From DLKC01 sp002478885 (GTDB lineage Bacteria > Bacteroidota > Bacteroidia > Chitinophagales > Chitinophagaceae), in assembly GCA_046329585.1 (NCBI GenBank), contig JAXLUI010000001.1, positions 2,108,001 through 2,172,000 on the forward strand: a DNA stretch of 64,000 bases, read 5' to 3'. The notes under the pieces are model-generated. The model did not search any database. It had not been told where the DNA came from and saw only the letters and a program-made list of their open reading frames with translations. Shown piece by piece: positions 8,890 to 18,504 of the stretch. The position numbers and the translations under genes were made by a program. The first letter of the stretch is position 1, and every line of letters starts with the position of its first letter.

Positions 8890-9450
8890 ATGAAAAAAAT
8901 ACGGCTACTTCTTTTGCTCATGCTGCTAACGGTTTATGCCGGTGCGCAATCGGCAATGATTACCCTTAAAAAAGGGCATAAAACAATTGAAAGATATTTC
9001 CCCGGTGACTATATTAACTGCAGGCTTACGAGCGGCGAATGGATGGAGGCGAGAATTACAAAAATGTACAACGACAGCCTCCAGTTAAAACCCTTCGAAC
9101 TCGTACAATACATGAATGCACTTGGCATCCCCTTCACCGATACTTTATGGAAAAACAAGAGAAACATTTCGCTGAACGACATCGACGCCTTTCCAAGGAG
9201 AGATCAGTCTGTCAGTTATATTAAAAACGGAACGATCTTCCAGGTAATTGGCGGTGGTTATATACTGTTGAATGTGATCAATACACTCTCTGATGGAGAT
9301 AAACTCTTTGCCGATAATAACGGCGTAAACCTTGCAGTTGCTGCTGCAGTTTTGGCCCTGGGAACGATTATGCACACTACGCATACCCCGGTATTAAAAG
9401 TTGGCAAAAAATACAAACTGCAGTATGTGGAATTAAAACCAACCTCTTGA
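8890..9450 (+). CDS. Hypothetical exported or membrane-anchored protein
   Basis: I do not recognise the family. The 186-residue protein starts MKKIRLLLLLMLLTVYAGAQS, a clear signal peptide with cleavage near GAQ. Residues about 25-100 have the alternating pattern of a small beta domain (KGHKTIERYFPGDYINCRL, WMEARITKMYNDSLQL). Two hydrophobic stretches at about 118-132 and 145-162 could be membrane segments. It ends 6 bases before the stop of the convergent VanZ-like gene. The start is supported by the signal peptide. Confidence 0.7.
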   Translation: MKKIRLLLLLMLLTVYAGAQSAMITLKKGHKTIERYFPGDYINCRLTSGEWMEARITKMYNDSLQLKPFELVQYMNALGIPFTDTLWKNKRNISLNDIDAFPRRDQSVSYIKNGTIFQVIGGGYILLNVINTLSDGDKLFADNNGVNLAVAAAVLALGTIMHTTHTPVLKVGKKYKLQYVELKPTS

Positions 9451-9455
9451 CCTTT

Positions 9456-10013
9456 TCACACAATTTGGCTATTTTTTTTTCGTGCTGCACGCTGCCTGCT
9501 GAAACGATATAATGAGGCAACGATAACAAAAAGCAAACTGCCTGCAACATTCATCAACAAATCCTTTTGAGCATCATGCGTTAGTACAGTCAATGCGCGG
9601 TGATTGATCACATTCTGAAAATACTCGTTGAACAAGCCAATAAAGTTGAAGATACAGACAGAGTAAAGCAGCTTTTTACCAAAAGATGCTTTCTTTGAAA
9701 ATACAACCGTGATATACAATACAACCAGCAGGCAAACCACCAATGCAAAAAAGAGGTGTTCGGTATTATTAATCCAAAACTCAGCTTCGCCTGGAAATTT
9801 ATAGGGCCTTGTTCTCACCCATGTTATAAAACATATATACCCGAGGAAAATAAGATTCGACAGGTTACGGTAAGCTTGATACTTTTTTCGTGTGTGCAGG
9901 AAACTTACGGAGGCCATTAAAACACACCAATAATAAATTAAAGCGGGATAATTACCGATAATGATCCAACAAAGAACGGCGGCCATGCCAACAGCAAATA
10001 ATGCATACTTCAT
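9456..10013 (-). CDS. VanZ-like integral membrane protein
   Basis: About 185 residues with five or six transmembrane stretches and a basic C-terminal tail (RFSRQRAARKK). The segment EYFQNVINHRALTVLTHDAQKDLLMNVAGSLLFV resembles the VanZ-family pattern in which an E..Q helix is followed by R..D..D...N..G; the split reading is EYFQNV, HDAQKDLLMN, AGSLLF. Function unknown. I chose the ATG at 10013 (MKYALFAVG): the longer frame to a GTG at 10070 begins inside a dispersed repeat (GTGTCACTCAC), which is unlikely to be coding. The family assignment is tentative. Confidence 0.65.
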   Translation of the reverse strand: MKYALFAVGMAAVLCWIIIGNYPALIYYWCVLMASVSFLHTRKKYQAYRNLSNLIFLGYICFITWVRTRPYKFPGEAEFWINNTEHLFFALVVCLLVVLYITVVFSKKASFGKKLLYSVCIFNFIGLFNEYFQNVINHRALTVLTHDAQKDLLMNVAGSLLFVIVASLYRFSRQRAARKKNSQIV

Positions 10014-10054
10014 TCGGAATTCGATTTTAAAAAAGCTCAGCAAAGAAAAGAAAG

Positions 10055-10080
10055 TTGAAGTGAGTGACACAACGAAAGTC
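10055..10080 (+). repeat. Dispersed intergenic element, copy
   Basis: Reads TGAAGTGAGTGACACAACGAAAG, the TGAGTGACACAAC variant also seen at 5991, 27075 (inverted) and 59241. It lies between two genes on the same strand. Confidence 0.55.
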
Positions 10081-10109
10081 AGGCTCCGTTATGTTGCCGG
10101 TCAACAGCA

Positions 10110-13043
10110 TCAGTACACTTTAATGAACACCGGCCCGGCAAGACCTGCAGCCATCAAAGCATTTTCTTTTCCTTTGAATTGCTTATACAGTGTATTGCCT
10201 TTTGCAGCTTCGCTAATGAACGCATTCCGGTTTGTTGGAACAACCGTGACCTCGAGTTTGTTTTCGCCCGATCGCATGGCGCCTGTGATGTTGAACACAT
10301 ATGGCGACCATATCGCTTTTCCAATGGCAATTCCGTTGAGTTTCACCGACGCAGTAAAATAAACCTGTCCAAGATCGAGCAGGTATTGCCTGCTGTTTTC
10401 TTTATTGATGGCAAAAGTGGTGCTGTAAATGCCTGCAGCCGATTGAAATTTAAATCTGTCATCGTTGCGCCAGTCAAAAAGCTCGCTGCTGTCTGCAGAT
10501 ACATTGCCTGCTTTTATATTCCAGGTGTCAAGCGCTAACAACTGCTTTGCGTTATGGCTGCAATAAGCTGCTGTTGATACCACGCCGCTGAGTTGCTTTT
10601 TTGATGCATACAAAATAATGGTCCCGTATGGCGGCAACATAGTGACGTACACATTGTCCGTTTTACTTGCCCTGCTTATTACACCTTCGCTTGCGTCGAG
10701 CCAGTAAACATTACTAAAGCTATTGCTGATGGTGAATGCGACCTGTTGCCATTGGTCAGACTGGTTCCAGGTGAATTTCATGAAACTGCCATCTGTCATT
10801 TCCCGGTCGATCGTTCTGCTGAAGGGCATCGGTTTGGCAAACCTGGCTGGCTGATCAATAGACAATGCCCATAATGCTGTTTGAATGGAATCGTTTAACA
10901 AACGGCTACGTGGTTGTTGCAGTGTGGCCTGCATAGCGGCCTTTACCTTCTTGTCGTTGATGGCATAGTCAGGAAAACCTGCTTGCATTTGCGGGGCTTT
11001 ACCGCTTACTGCAACACGTGCCCCTTCCCTTGCAAGTGCTGCAATTTTTGCGGCAGTTGCCGATGCCAGATACGGCGCATCCGCGATCAAAACAGCTTCA
11101 TAATAATTACTACGAATAACAACTTTGCCTTGTTTCACGGAAGCCTGCTGAAGGGAAGCGTCATTGACCCAGTCCCACGTAATGCCATGGGCATTCAATG
11201 TGTTGATCGTTTTCCATACGGTGCTGAACCATTGCTCTTTTTGATTGAGGTTTTGCTTCGGCAACTCGTTTTCTTTTGGCTCCATGCCCTTGAAGTAGCC
11301 ACTGGTAAACATTTCTTCCGGGTTTGCAAGCAGGTCTTCCTGGGTAAAATCGGTAAATGGGAAATAGATCAGTACAGCTGCATGTGGCTTGCCCGAGCGT
11401 AGCACATATTGTGCTCTTGTAAGGTATTCATTTACTTTTTTAATGTCGCTCCAGTAGGTGAAGCTTTCGTTTACATTGGATGAAAAATCAAAACCTGAAT
11501 AAGCCGTTGACCAGGTATTCCAGCCCTCTTTGCCATAATCTTCATTCATGTATTTGTAGGATGTTCCTGAATACACAACTTGATTGATGCCGGCTGTAAA
11601 GGCTTTGTCAGATAGTGTCCTGATTTTTTGCGGTGTGGTCATTTGACTGCGTCCAAGGAACACAAACGATTCCTGCGACGTAACCGGTTTGTTGTATAGA
11701 TGTGCGCCTGAGCTAACCAGTTTGATAAAACCTTCGGAGCCTTTTGCAAAAAGCTGTTCCGCTTCCGGTATGTCAGCAGCACCGCTCGCCGCAATTATAT
11801 CTGTTTTTACACCATAAGCTTGCGTACGATGCAGCATGCCGCGGTCATTCAGCCAGTGATCGCTTGCTTTGATGAATTGCTGTTGAAGCAGTTCTCCAAC
11901 AGTGAGATCATAATCATGTTGTACACGCCAGTCTTCTTCAGTGAAAACAAAAGGTGCTTTTGCATCGGGAAAAAGAAAAAAACCTGCGTTGTTATTATAA
12001 CCACGTTGTAAACATGCACCCAGGAAGGGCGTGATATCGTAACCCCGCTGTTTTTTGAAAAAGCTGGTAAACCCATCGCTGTAGTGCCTGTCACTTCTGA
12101 ATTCATAGCTGTCATTGAATACAGCCCGCATTGGATGGCCAAAATATTTCGTCAGCCCGGAACGATCCCCAAACAGGTAATTGTAATTCTTTATGATACT
12201 CGCTGAATCAAAATGATTCGCGACCAGGCCGGGATCGCTGCTTGCGATAAGTGTTGGCACCTGTCCGTCGGGCAGCAACCAGTAAGCAATGATATCCCAT
12301 GCCCCTTTTTGCGGTAAAGTAAACCGAAGCGTTTTGCCTGTTAAGTTGCCGCTTATATCCACCAGGGTTTTTGCATCCAGGAATACCTGGCCATGTTCCC
12401 TGCCCGTGATCATGGCTGCATATACTGCCTGCAGTTTTGCATAACTGTTGCTGACAGGTTTATATAGGTGCGTATCAAAAATGGTAATGTCAGCATAATA
12501 GGGTAAACGGTCCGGCACATTAATAACAAAGTCGCGGTCGACATCTGCATTCAAAACAGTGTCTGAATAAGCAAGAGTAAGCATACTTTCACCAGGCGCT
12601 ACCTGCGGGCCGCCGATAGGCCACCCGCTGCCGCCATTCAGGTCGACAGTAATGCCCGATAGCTTCGCCTGCTCCATCACTGCAGCAATATGTTCATAGA
12701 AGGATGGACTGTCCCAGCTGTAAATACTGTCAAGTCTTTGTTTGGGTGCATCGGGATTAATACCCATTGTCAAGGGCTGTATCTCCACACCTGCAAATCC
12801 ATTGTTTGCCAACATTTTTATTTCACGCTGCAGTTCTTCATCATTAACTCCATTACCCGGCCACCACCATCGCGTGAAAGGACCAAATGACCGCGGCGGG
12901 TTTTTAAAAACCGATGCGTCAAAATCAAAATAAGGGAACCAACGATCAGGCACAGGGGCATAGTTCTTCTTATCATCCTTAAAAGAAGGGCTAACCACAA
13001 TAACCACAAACAATATAAAAAAAAGCAACTTTCCCGGTCGCAT
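10110..13043 (-). CDS. Glycoside hydrolase family 106 (alpha-L-rhamnosidase-like)
   Basis: A 977-residue exported protein with an N-terminal hydrophobic segment (LLFFILFVVIVVSPSF). It matches GH106: RWWWPGNGVNDEELQREIKM at about residue 58, AGVEIQPL, GSGWPIGGPQVAPGESM near 140, and a C-terminal beta-rich part ending in a galactose-binding-like domain (DLGQVYFTASVKLNGIAIGK, YVFNITGAM). Characterised GH106 enzymes release terminal alpha-L-rhamnose from plant polysaccharides such as rhamnogalacturonan. No SusC/SusD pair or other rhamnose gene is beside it, so it appears to be a stand-alone enzyme. Length fits the family. The substrate could differ in detail. Confidence 0.9.
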   Translation of the reverse strand: MRPGKLLFFILFVVIVVSPSFKDDKKNYAPVPDRWFPYFDFDASVFKNPPRSFGPFTRWWWPGNGVNDEELQREIKMLANNGFAGVEIQPLTMGINPDAPKQRLDSIYSWDSPSFYEHIAAVMEQAKLSGITVDLNGGSGWPIGGPQVAPGESMLTLAYSDTVLNADVDRDFVINVPDRLPYYADITIFDTHLYKPVSNSYAKLQAVYAAMITGREHGQVFLDAKTLVDISGNLTGKTLRFTLPQKGAWDIIAYWLLPDGQVPTLIASSDPGLVANHFDSASIIKNYNYLFGDRSGLTKYFGHPMRAVFNDSYEFRSDRHYSDGFTSFFKKQRGYDITPFLGACLQRGYNNNAGFFLFPDAKAPFVFTEEDWRVQHDYDLTVGELLQQQFIKASDHWLNDRGMLHRTQAYGVKTDIIAASGAADIPEAEQLFAKGSEGFIKLVSSGAHLYNKPVTSQESFVFLGRSQMTTPQKIRTLSDKAFTAGINQVVYSGTSYKYMNEDYGKEGWNTWSTAYSGFDFSSNVNESFTYWSDIKKVNEYLTRAQYVLRSGKPHAAVLIYFPFTDFTQEDLLANPEEMFTSGYFKGMEPKENELPKQNLNQKEQWFSTVWKTINTLNAHGITWDWVNDASLQQASVKQGKVVIRSNYYEAVLIADAPYLASATAAKIAALAREGARVAVSGKAPQMQAGFPDYAINDKKVKAAMQATLQQPRSRLLNDSIQTALWALSIDQPARFAKPMPFSRTIDREMTDGSFMKFTWNQSDQWQQVAFTISNSFSNVYWLDASEGVISRASKTDNVYVTMLPPYGTIILYASKKQLSGVVSTAAYCSHNAKQLLALDTWNIKAGNVSADSSELFDWRNDDRFKFQSAAGIYSTTFAINKENSRQYLLDLGQVYFTASVKLNGIAIGKAIWSPYVFNITGAMRSGENKLEVTVVPTNRNAFISEAAKGNTLYKQFKGKENALMAAGLAGPVFIKVY

Positions 13044-13189
13044 GGGTAGAATTTGAAGCTGAATAGCTTCCTAAAAATAAGCATGTTCACCTTAAGAGCA
13101 CAAGCTTTTGTAACAGGCTTGCAATATGAGCTGATATTGACATTATACCCGGAAATTTTTGCTATCTTTTTTGTCAAATAGAAAAGCCG

Positions 13190-14194
13190 GTGACATCAAA
13201 ACTCTTCGCACAGTTGTTCGATCGCACTTACAAGATCTTCACCAATGACCTTACCTGCTCACTTGATCTTGAACAGGAGGCTTTCGATGGACGGCATTTC
13301 AGTATCGATGGCTTTTTTCATGCGCATCATAAATATTTTGGCAAGCCGGAAGACTTCTATCATACATTCAACGCACCCCGCAACGACGATCTGAAACTGG
13401 AAGGCTTTAACGAAAAGCTACGCTCCAAAGACTACTCCTTCCCTTCACCCATTGCCACGGAATGGCCGGAAAACAACAAGGCCCGATTTCACTTTTTCAC
13501 CGGCAACCAACCTTCTGATGTGCTGTTGCTTTTTGCACCCGGCTGGGCAAGAAATAATTTAATTGCAGAAGCCGCATTCTGCAACCGCTTGCTTGAAAAA
13601 GGCATTGACAGCTGCCTGCTCGTTAAACCATTTCACCAGCAAAGAACACCAGCCGGCTTTTTTTCCGGTGAATTGTTCATCAGTCACAATGTTTTTCTTA
13701 CCATAAAAAATTTCCAGCAGTTTGTTGCAGAAATCCGGTTCCTCATGCAGTATTACAGGCAGCGGTATAAATACATCGGCCTCATCGGCATGAGCAGTGG
13801 CGGGTTTCAAACCGGGCTTGTACTGAATACGGAATATGCCGACTTTTATTTCCCTGTTATCACCGGCGCAAAACTTGGCAGCATTGCATGGCGTGGAAGG
13901 CTTTCCGTTTTTCTCAGGCAGCGGGCACAGCAAAAAGGGTTTACAGAAAATGACCTGAATAAAGTGTGGGCTATTTCCGACCAATACTATCTTGGCCACC
14001 ACTGCAAGGCAAAACACATTAAACAGTTCTTAAGCCTTTACGACGAGATTGTGCCAACAGAAAACCAATACCTGCTCTGGGAGATCTACAACAAACCAGA
14101 GCTAACCAAAATGCACTGCGCACATGTAAGCATTTTTTTCTACATGAATCGTATCGCCGACGAGATAAGCACTTTTATCAAAGAAAGAATATAA
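13190..14194 (+). CDS. Alpha/beta hydrolase, ABHD18-like
   Basis: 334 residues, no signal peptide. The central part has an alpha/beta hydrolase fold: LLLFAPGWARNN (oxyanion region) near residue 103 and the nucleophile elbow GMSSGGF around Ser202. A late DEIVP segment (about 285) and a histidine near the C-terminus (AHVSIFF) are candidates for the acid and base. The layout resembles the ABHD18/DUF2048 group, whose substrates are not defined. The start is a GTG (TSKLFAQLF follows); there is no ATG in frame close by. It is divergent from the GH106 gene, and a TATCTTTT box sits about 20 bases upstream. Confidence 0.75.
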   Translation: MTSKLFAQLFDRTYKIFTNDLTCSLDLEQEAFDGRHFSIDGFFHAHHKYFGKPEDFYHTFNAPRNDDLKLEGFNEKLRSKDYSFPSPIATEWPENNKARFHFFTGNQPSDVLLLFAPGWARNNLIAEAAFCNRLLEKGIDSCLLVKPFHQQRTPAGFFSGELFISHNVFLTIKNFQQFVAEIRFLMQYYRQRYKYIGLIGMSSGGFQTGLVLNTEYADFYFPVITGAKLGSIAWRGRLSVFLRQRAQQKGFTENDLNKVWAISDQYYLGHHCKAKHIKQFLSLYDEIVPTENQYLLWEIYNKPELTKMHCAHVSIFFYMNRIADEISTFIKERI

Positions 14195-14241
14195 TAGCTT
14201 TCTGAACCGCTGCGGAAAGTGAAGGAGGCTTTACTGCGCCT

Positions 14242-14276
14242 GTCCCGGGAGATCGATCCGGGACCGCACGCTTGAA
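14242..14276 (-). repeat. Hairpin-bearing relative of the dispersed element
   Basis: On the minus strand GTTCAAGCGTGCGG leads into a TCCCGG/CCGGGA hairpin. Same design as the copies at 42025-42058 and 58335-58376: the left half of the dispersed core, then a GC-rich stem-loop in place of CGACGCAAC. Confidence 0.55.
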
Positions 14277-14436
14277 CGCTTTGTTCAATATGCAGCAGAA
14301 GAAACAATTGAAAAATAAAGGGTAACCCTGCAACAAAGCATAGAGGCGTTTCAAGTACAACAAAGGCACAAAAACTTTTGTCAATCTCTTTGAGAGCATC
14401 TGTATTAAACCACTACATTGCAAAAAATAAACTGCC

Positions 14437-15942
14437 ATGAAAAAAATATGCAGCCTTCTCTTGTTTGTTTCTGTTATCCTGTTTTCACAGGCACAGCCCG
14501 TGGTCAACGACTCTATCCCTAAAGAAATAAAAAGCGTCACCAAACACAGCGTAGTGATCGATGGCAAAACCATCAACTATACGGCGACTGCAGGTGCATT
14601 GATCTTAAGAAATGAAAAGGATGAACCGGTCGCATTGATCGGGTATACTGCATACACAAAAGATGGGGAAACGGATCTTACCAAAAGGCCGGTTACTTTC
14701 GCTTATAACGGTGGGCCTGGCTCCTCATCATACTGGCTGCACATGGGTATTATAGGGCCCAGGAAAGTGGTGTTGAATGATCCTTATACTGTTCCCCCTG
14801 CTCCATATAAAATAGAAGACAACAACAACTCTATTCTCGACATTTCGGATATTGTAATGATCGACCCTGTTGGCACGGGGCTGAGCCATGCAGTGGGTAA
14901 GGCAAAAGACAAAGACTTCTGGGGTGTTGACCAGGACATAAAAGAAGTGAGCGGCTTCATAAAAACATTCATCACGCAAAACGACAGGTGGAACTCACCA
15001 AAATATATTTTGGGCGAAAGCTACGGTACCCTTCGCAGCGGCGGTGTTGTAAATTACTTGCAGGAAAGAATGAGTATTGCAGTGAACGGCGTGATCCTTG
15101 TTTCCTCTATTCTCAATTATTCAACACAGATATTTACCGACGGTTCAGATATTCCATACATCACTTTTCTCCCGACGTATGCAGCCACGGCATGGTACCA
15201 CAACAAAATAGCAAACAAGCCCGCCGACCTCACGGCTTTTTTGAAAGATGCAAGGGCCTTTGCTTCGGGAGATTATGCAGCTGCGTTAATGAAGGGCGCC
15301 AGTATAAGCGATGCGGAGCAGGAGGCAGTGCTTAACAAGCTGACTTATTTCACCGGCCTGAGCAAAGACTACCTGCTGAAGGCGAACATGCGCGTGAAAG
15401 AAGTACAGTTTTTACAGGAATTACTACGCGAAGACCACAAAGTACTTGGCCGCATCGATTCAAGGTATACCGGTATTTCACAAGACCTGCTGAGTGAATA
15501 CGCACAAACCGATGCACAGGGCGATGCGATTAGCCCTGCATTCACCGCCGTATTTATGAACTACTACTATGGCGAATTGAAGATGGACAAAAACTACACT
15601 TATAAAACCAACGCCTACGGCAACGAAGGTTTCGACTGGGATTGGAAACACGGCAACAGTGAAGCGGGGGGCATGCCCAACACTGCCGCAGACCTGTCAG
15701 AAAGCATGAGCCATAATCCAAACCTCAAAGTGCTTTCCTTAAATGGATATTACGATTTCGCTACCGCATTCTTTGCAACGGAATACGATATTGCGCATAT
15801 GAATATTGACAAAAAACTGCGACCTAATATCATATTTAAATATTATGAGGCAGGCCATATGATGTACATCAACCCGAAAGAGGCGGGGGCTTTTAAAAAC
15901 GATGTAAACAGCTTTATCAAGGAAACATCAAAAGTGAAGTAA
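14437..15942 (+). CDS. Exported S10 family serine carboxypeptidase
   Basis: 501 residues with a signal peptide ending FSQAQ. S10 enzymes remove C-terminal residues from peptides using Ser-Asp-His. All parts are visible: the oxyanion motif NGGPGSSS near residue 91, the nucleophile in GESYGT at about Ser195, the acid in LNGYYDFAT near 437, and the base in YEAGHMMYI near 472. Also WGVDQD and VDPVGTGLS-type stretches of the family (here IDPVGTGLS). It probably acts in the periplasm or outside the cell on peptide scavenging. It stands alone, between the ABHD18-like gene and a convergent hypothetical gene. Confidence 0.92.
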   Translation: MKKICSLLLFVSVILFSQAQPVVNDSIPKEIKSVTKHSVVIDGKTINYTATAGALILRNEKDEPVALIGYTAYTKDGETDLTKRPVTFAYNGGPGSSSYWLHMGIIGPRKVVLNDPYTVPPAPYKIEDNNNSILDISDIVMIDPVGTGLSHAVGKAKDKDFWGVDQDIKEVSGFIKTFITQNDRWNSPKYILGESYGTLRSGGVVNYLQERMSIAVNGVILVSSILNYSTQIFTDGSDIPYITFLPTYAATAWYHNKIANKPADLTAFLKDARAFASGDYAAALMKGASISDAEQEAVLNKLTYFTGLSKDYLLKANMRVKEVQFLQELLREDHKVLGRIDSRYTGISQDLLSEYAQTDAQGDAISPAFTAVFMNYYYGELKMDKNYTYKTNAYGNEGFDWDWKHGNSEAGGMPNTAADLSESMSHNPNLKVLSLNGYYDFATAFFATEYDIAHMNIDKKLRPNIIFKYYEAGHMMYINPKEAGAFKNDVNSFIKETSKVK

Positions 15943-16016
15943 GAGGGCAGGTAACCTGGAGACGAGTGAAGTGACGTTGAATAAATACAGGCAGTTGCAG
16001 GGCTGATAAATTGCAA

Positions 16017-16589
16017 TTATAATGCCTGGTCACAGAGATAAAGATGGGAACTATCACGTCCGAAAAATATAGACTGATGGTTGGTTGTGTTAAACCGGAT
16101 GTTTAATTCCAGGATGGTATCACCCAGCACTTGCGGGGTCCACCAATCCGGCCTGTCTTTATATGGAGATAACATGTTTAATGAATCGGACCGCGGGTGC
16201 AGCGAGGACGCATAATTTTTAAGCTTGATGAGCCTTGCGAGTTCGGCCGGGCAAACATTCACCTCCATCCATATGCAACAATCCACCATAGGAATTGCCT
16301 GGTCTCGAAAATGAACCGCCGTCATGCAATTGTCCATGGGCTTTTGAAAAAGCACGGCATATGCTTCGGCCGCAGACTTGGGAGTTGAATTACGGATGAG
16401 ACGGGAAATGTCTCGGTCTATTTTCTCGAAACTGGTGAATGGTAAAACTGCTGCGCCTGCCAGCAGGAAGAGCGCAACAATTAAAAGAATTTTTTTACCC
16501 GAAAACTTACCCGGTTTTAGAAAAACATAAACGAGGAAGCATAGCAAGCCGATGCATAATGTCGCCAGAAAAATGGTATCTCCCATCAT
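16017..16589 (-). CDS. Hypothetical membrane-anchored protein
   Basis: I do not recognise the family. 190 residues: two N-terminal transmembrane segments (about 5-23 and 32-52), then a soluble domain of about 135 residues with four cysteines (NCMTAV, DCCIW, VCPAEL) and an acidic, proline-poor tail. The hydrophobic segments suggest the soluble part is anchored at the inner membrane. Convergent with the S10 peptidase gene. Base use looks like its neighbours. The ORF is long and begins with an ATG close to a plausible upstream region, so coding is likely. Confidence 0.6.
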   Translation of the reverse strand: MMGDTIFLATLCIGLLCFLVYVFLKPGKFSGKKILLIVALFLLAGAAVLPFTSFEKIDRDISRLIRNSTPKSAAEAYAVLFQKPMDNCMTAVHFRDQAIPMVDCCIWMEVNVCPAELARLIKLKNYASSLHPRSDSLNMLSPYKDRPDWWTPQVLGDTILELNIRFNTTNHQSIFFGRDSSHLYLCDQAL

Positions 16590-16751
16590 AAACTGCTATT
16601 GCCGTATTAAGTGGTAAATAATTATTTCAGCACAAATATCGGCACAGCGGCGGTTATTACCGGTGCATAAGAAGTTATAAAAAAACGATAATCCTGTTAA
16701 TAAAAAACCTCAAACAAATAAAAGTCAAATATCCGATTAATGATCCGGCTG

Positions 16752-16800
16752 GTGAACGGATTGCGACGCAACGAAGATGCCATGGCTGGTACAGCTGGTA
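16752..16800 (+). repeat. Dispersed intergenic element, degenerate copy
   Basis: GAACGGATTGCGACGCAACG followed by AAGATGCCATGG. The right half of the core (GCGACGCAAC) is intact, the left half is eroded. It shares the GCCATGG tail with the copy at 2577. Confidence 0.5.
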
Positions 16801-16848
16801 TCAAAAAAATGCCGGCTTTTGTCTGACGCTCCGGAAAAAATACTGCGC

Positions 16849-17442
16849 TTATGCGCCAACGGTGCCTGTTTGCACACCGCCGGCCCGCTTGTAATGAGTC
16901 ATAATAACGCCGTCACTTGTTACCACGTGCTCGGCTAGTGTAAACGCCGCTGGAATGGGGCCATCGTTAAAAAGTTTTTTGCCGTTGCCGAGCGTTAAAG
17001 GGTATATCATTAGCCAAAGTTCGTCAACGAGGTCGTGTTTAAGCAGGAGTTGAATAAGTTCACTACTACCCCACACGTGGATAGCCCTGCCTTCAGAATT
17101 TTTCAATTGTATTATGTCTGATAGATTGCTGAGGAACTTGCTGTTTTGCCAGCCTGATTCCTTCCTGGTGGTTGACAAAACATACTTGCTCACGTCGTTG
17201 ATACCCGGCCAGGAATCTGCATGCCCTGGCCAGTAGCCTTCAAATATGTCAAACGTTTTCCGGCCTAAAAGAAGGTCGGCTGGTTGCATGATGCGCTGAA
17301 AAACCTCACCAGATACTTCGTCGCCATAAGGCGCGGTCCAGCCGCCATAGGCAAACCCGCCCGAACCATCTTCATCGGGGCCGCCGGGCGCCTGCATTAC
17401 GCCATCCAGCGAGATCATCGACAGTACAGTTATTGTTCTCAT
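16849..17442 (-). CDS. Dihydrofolate reductase/RibD-like family protein
   Basis: 197 residues. The opening MRTITVLSMISLDGVMQAPG, the central PADLLLGRKTFDIFEGYWP and the late VWGSSELIQLLLKHDLVDEL and PLTLGNGKKLF are typical of the RibD C-terminal/DHFR-like fold (YyaP/YwjB type). These proteins bind NADPH, but most members have no assigned substrate, and they are not the housekeeping folate enzyme. Cytosolic. Single gene, no obvious operon partner. The 237 bases separating it from the PhyH gene hold nothing I recognise. Confidence 0.88.
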   Translation of the reverse strand: MRTITVLSMISLDGVMQAPGGPDEDGSGGFAYGGWTAPYGDEVSGEVFQRIMQPADLLLGRKTFDIFEGYWPGHADSWPGINDVSKYVLSTTRKESGWQNSKFLSNLSDIIQLKNSEGRAIHVWGSSELIQLLLKHDLVDELWLMIYPLTLGNGKKLFNDGPIPAAFTLAEHVVTSDGVIMTHYKRAGGVQTGTVGA

Positions 17443-17679
17443 ACGTAAACTTTATTGATTAAAAAAAGTTGCGATGTTGCTATACAAAGCTCGTCAATAA
17501 ACACGGTGCAATGCTGGTGCAAATGCGACAATCATGCTGGTTGAATACGAAAAAATGCGGTTGAAAAACACAATGTACAGCCCGATTTATGTGCTTAAAG
17601 GCAATGCCCGTTGCGCCAGCATCAGGCCATCCGGCATTACACGCGCTATGTTCCTGCTGCCATGGCAAAAGAAAATCAG

Positions 17680-18459
17680 TCAGGAATAGAGGGCTCTTAT
17701 GATCGCCTGTTCTACCGGGCAATGTTCTTTTTTTGCGGGATCGATATTGAAATTTTGTTTCGCGTGCAGGGCCGGCTGCGCCATAAAACGGGGGTTCGTT
17801 CCATGATGGTCTTGTGCGGCATGCACAATAAAGGGATGACAGAGGTACACGGTTCCGGCATTGCCTGTAGCCAGTGCCAGCGGCCGTTCCGGCAAAGAGG
17901 GAAGTTGTTGGGCAAGTTCAAAGAATGACAAGCCTTTATCAGCAGCCGGTGCAAGCAACCTGGCAACATCAAAATGAGAACCAGTCTTGATTACCGTAGG
18001 TGCATCTTTTTCTGAAACATCGGAGAACAGGAAAAGCATTAGCAAGGCACGGCCCTTTGAATATATGTTTATTCTCCATTGAAGATAATCGCCTGCCACT
18101 TCACCGGGAAAGCTGGCATCTACATGCCAACCGGTATCTGTTGCAGCCGTCTTGTGTGGGAAACGTATGGGAAAAGATCCTAAACTTTCTTTGGGTAACC
18201 AGTTGCCTTTACCGGCGAGTTGATCAAAGGCGTTGTGCAGGGTTGGGTTGTTGGCAGCATGCTTAAATGGTTCAAGGCCCGATTCCGGGATCCTGATCAC
18301 AGGCCTGGTCCAGGTGGAAGTATCGTGGGGATCGCATTGGCAAACCTCCCATAGAATAGCGCGGCACTCACTTGCTATGCTTGGTGAGAAAGCGTTGTCG
18401 ATTTTTATAAAGCCATGATCGATAAAATCTTTTAACTGTCGTGCCGATAGCTGCTTCAT
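17680..18459 (-). CDS. Phytanoyl-CoA dioxygenase (PhyH) family protein
   Basis: About 260 residues. Fe(II)/2-oxoglutarate oxygenases of this family hydroxylate small organic substrates. The iron triad can be placed: HVD in GWHVDASF near residue 111 and a distal histidine in FIVHAAQDHHG near 218, with an arginine in NPRFMAQP for 2-oxoglutarate. I chose the ATG at 18459 (MKQLSARQLKDF) instead of the GTG six codons upstream, because homologues usually begin just before the FxxxGF segment. The substrate cannot be told. The next gene upstream on the same strand is an outer-membrane-like protein 45 bases away. Confidence 0.85.
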   Translation of the reverse strand: MKQLSARQLKDFIDHGFIKIDNAFSPSIASECRAILWEVCQCDPHDTSTWTRPVIRIPESGLEPFKHAANNPTLHNAFDQLAGKGNWLPKESLGSFPIRFPHKTAATDTGWHVDASFPGEVAGDYLQWRINIYSKGRALLMLFLFSDVSEKDAPTVIKTGSHFDVARLLAPAADKGLSFFELAQQLPSLPERPLALATGNAGTVYLCHPFIVHAAQDHHGTNPRFMAQPALHAKQNFNIDPAKKEHCPVEQAIIRALYS

Positions 18460-18504
18460 GGTTGCTGAATTAGACACTTCATATGCTGCAGGTTTGAGGA
18501 AGCA

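Noticed and set aside
17480..17722. 80-codon minus-strand ORF between the reductase and PhyH genes
   Set aside because: Composition is unlike a real protein and it overlaps the end of the PhyH gene.
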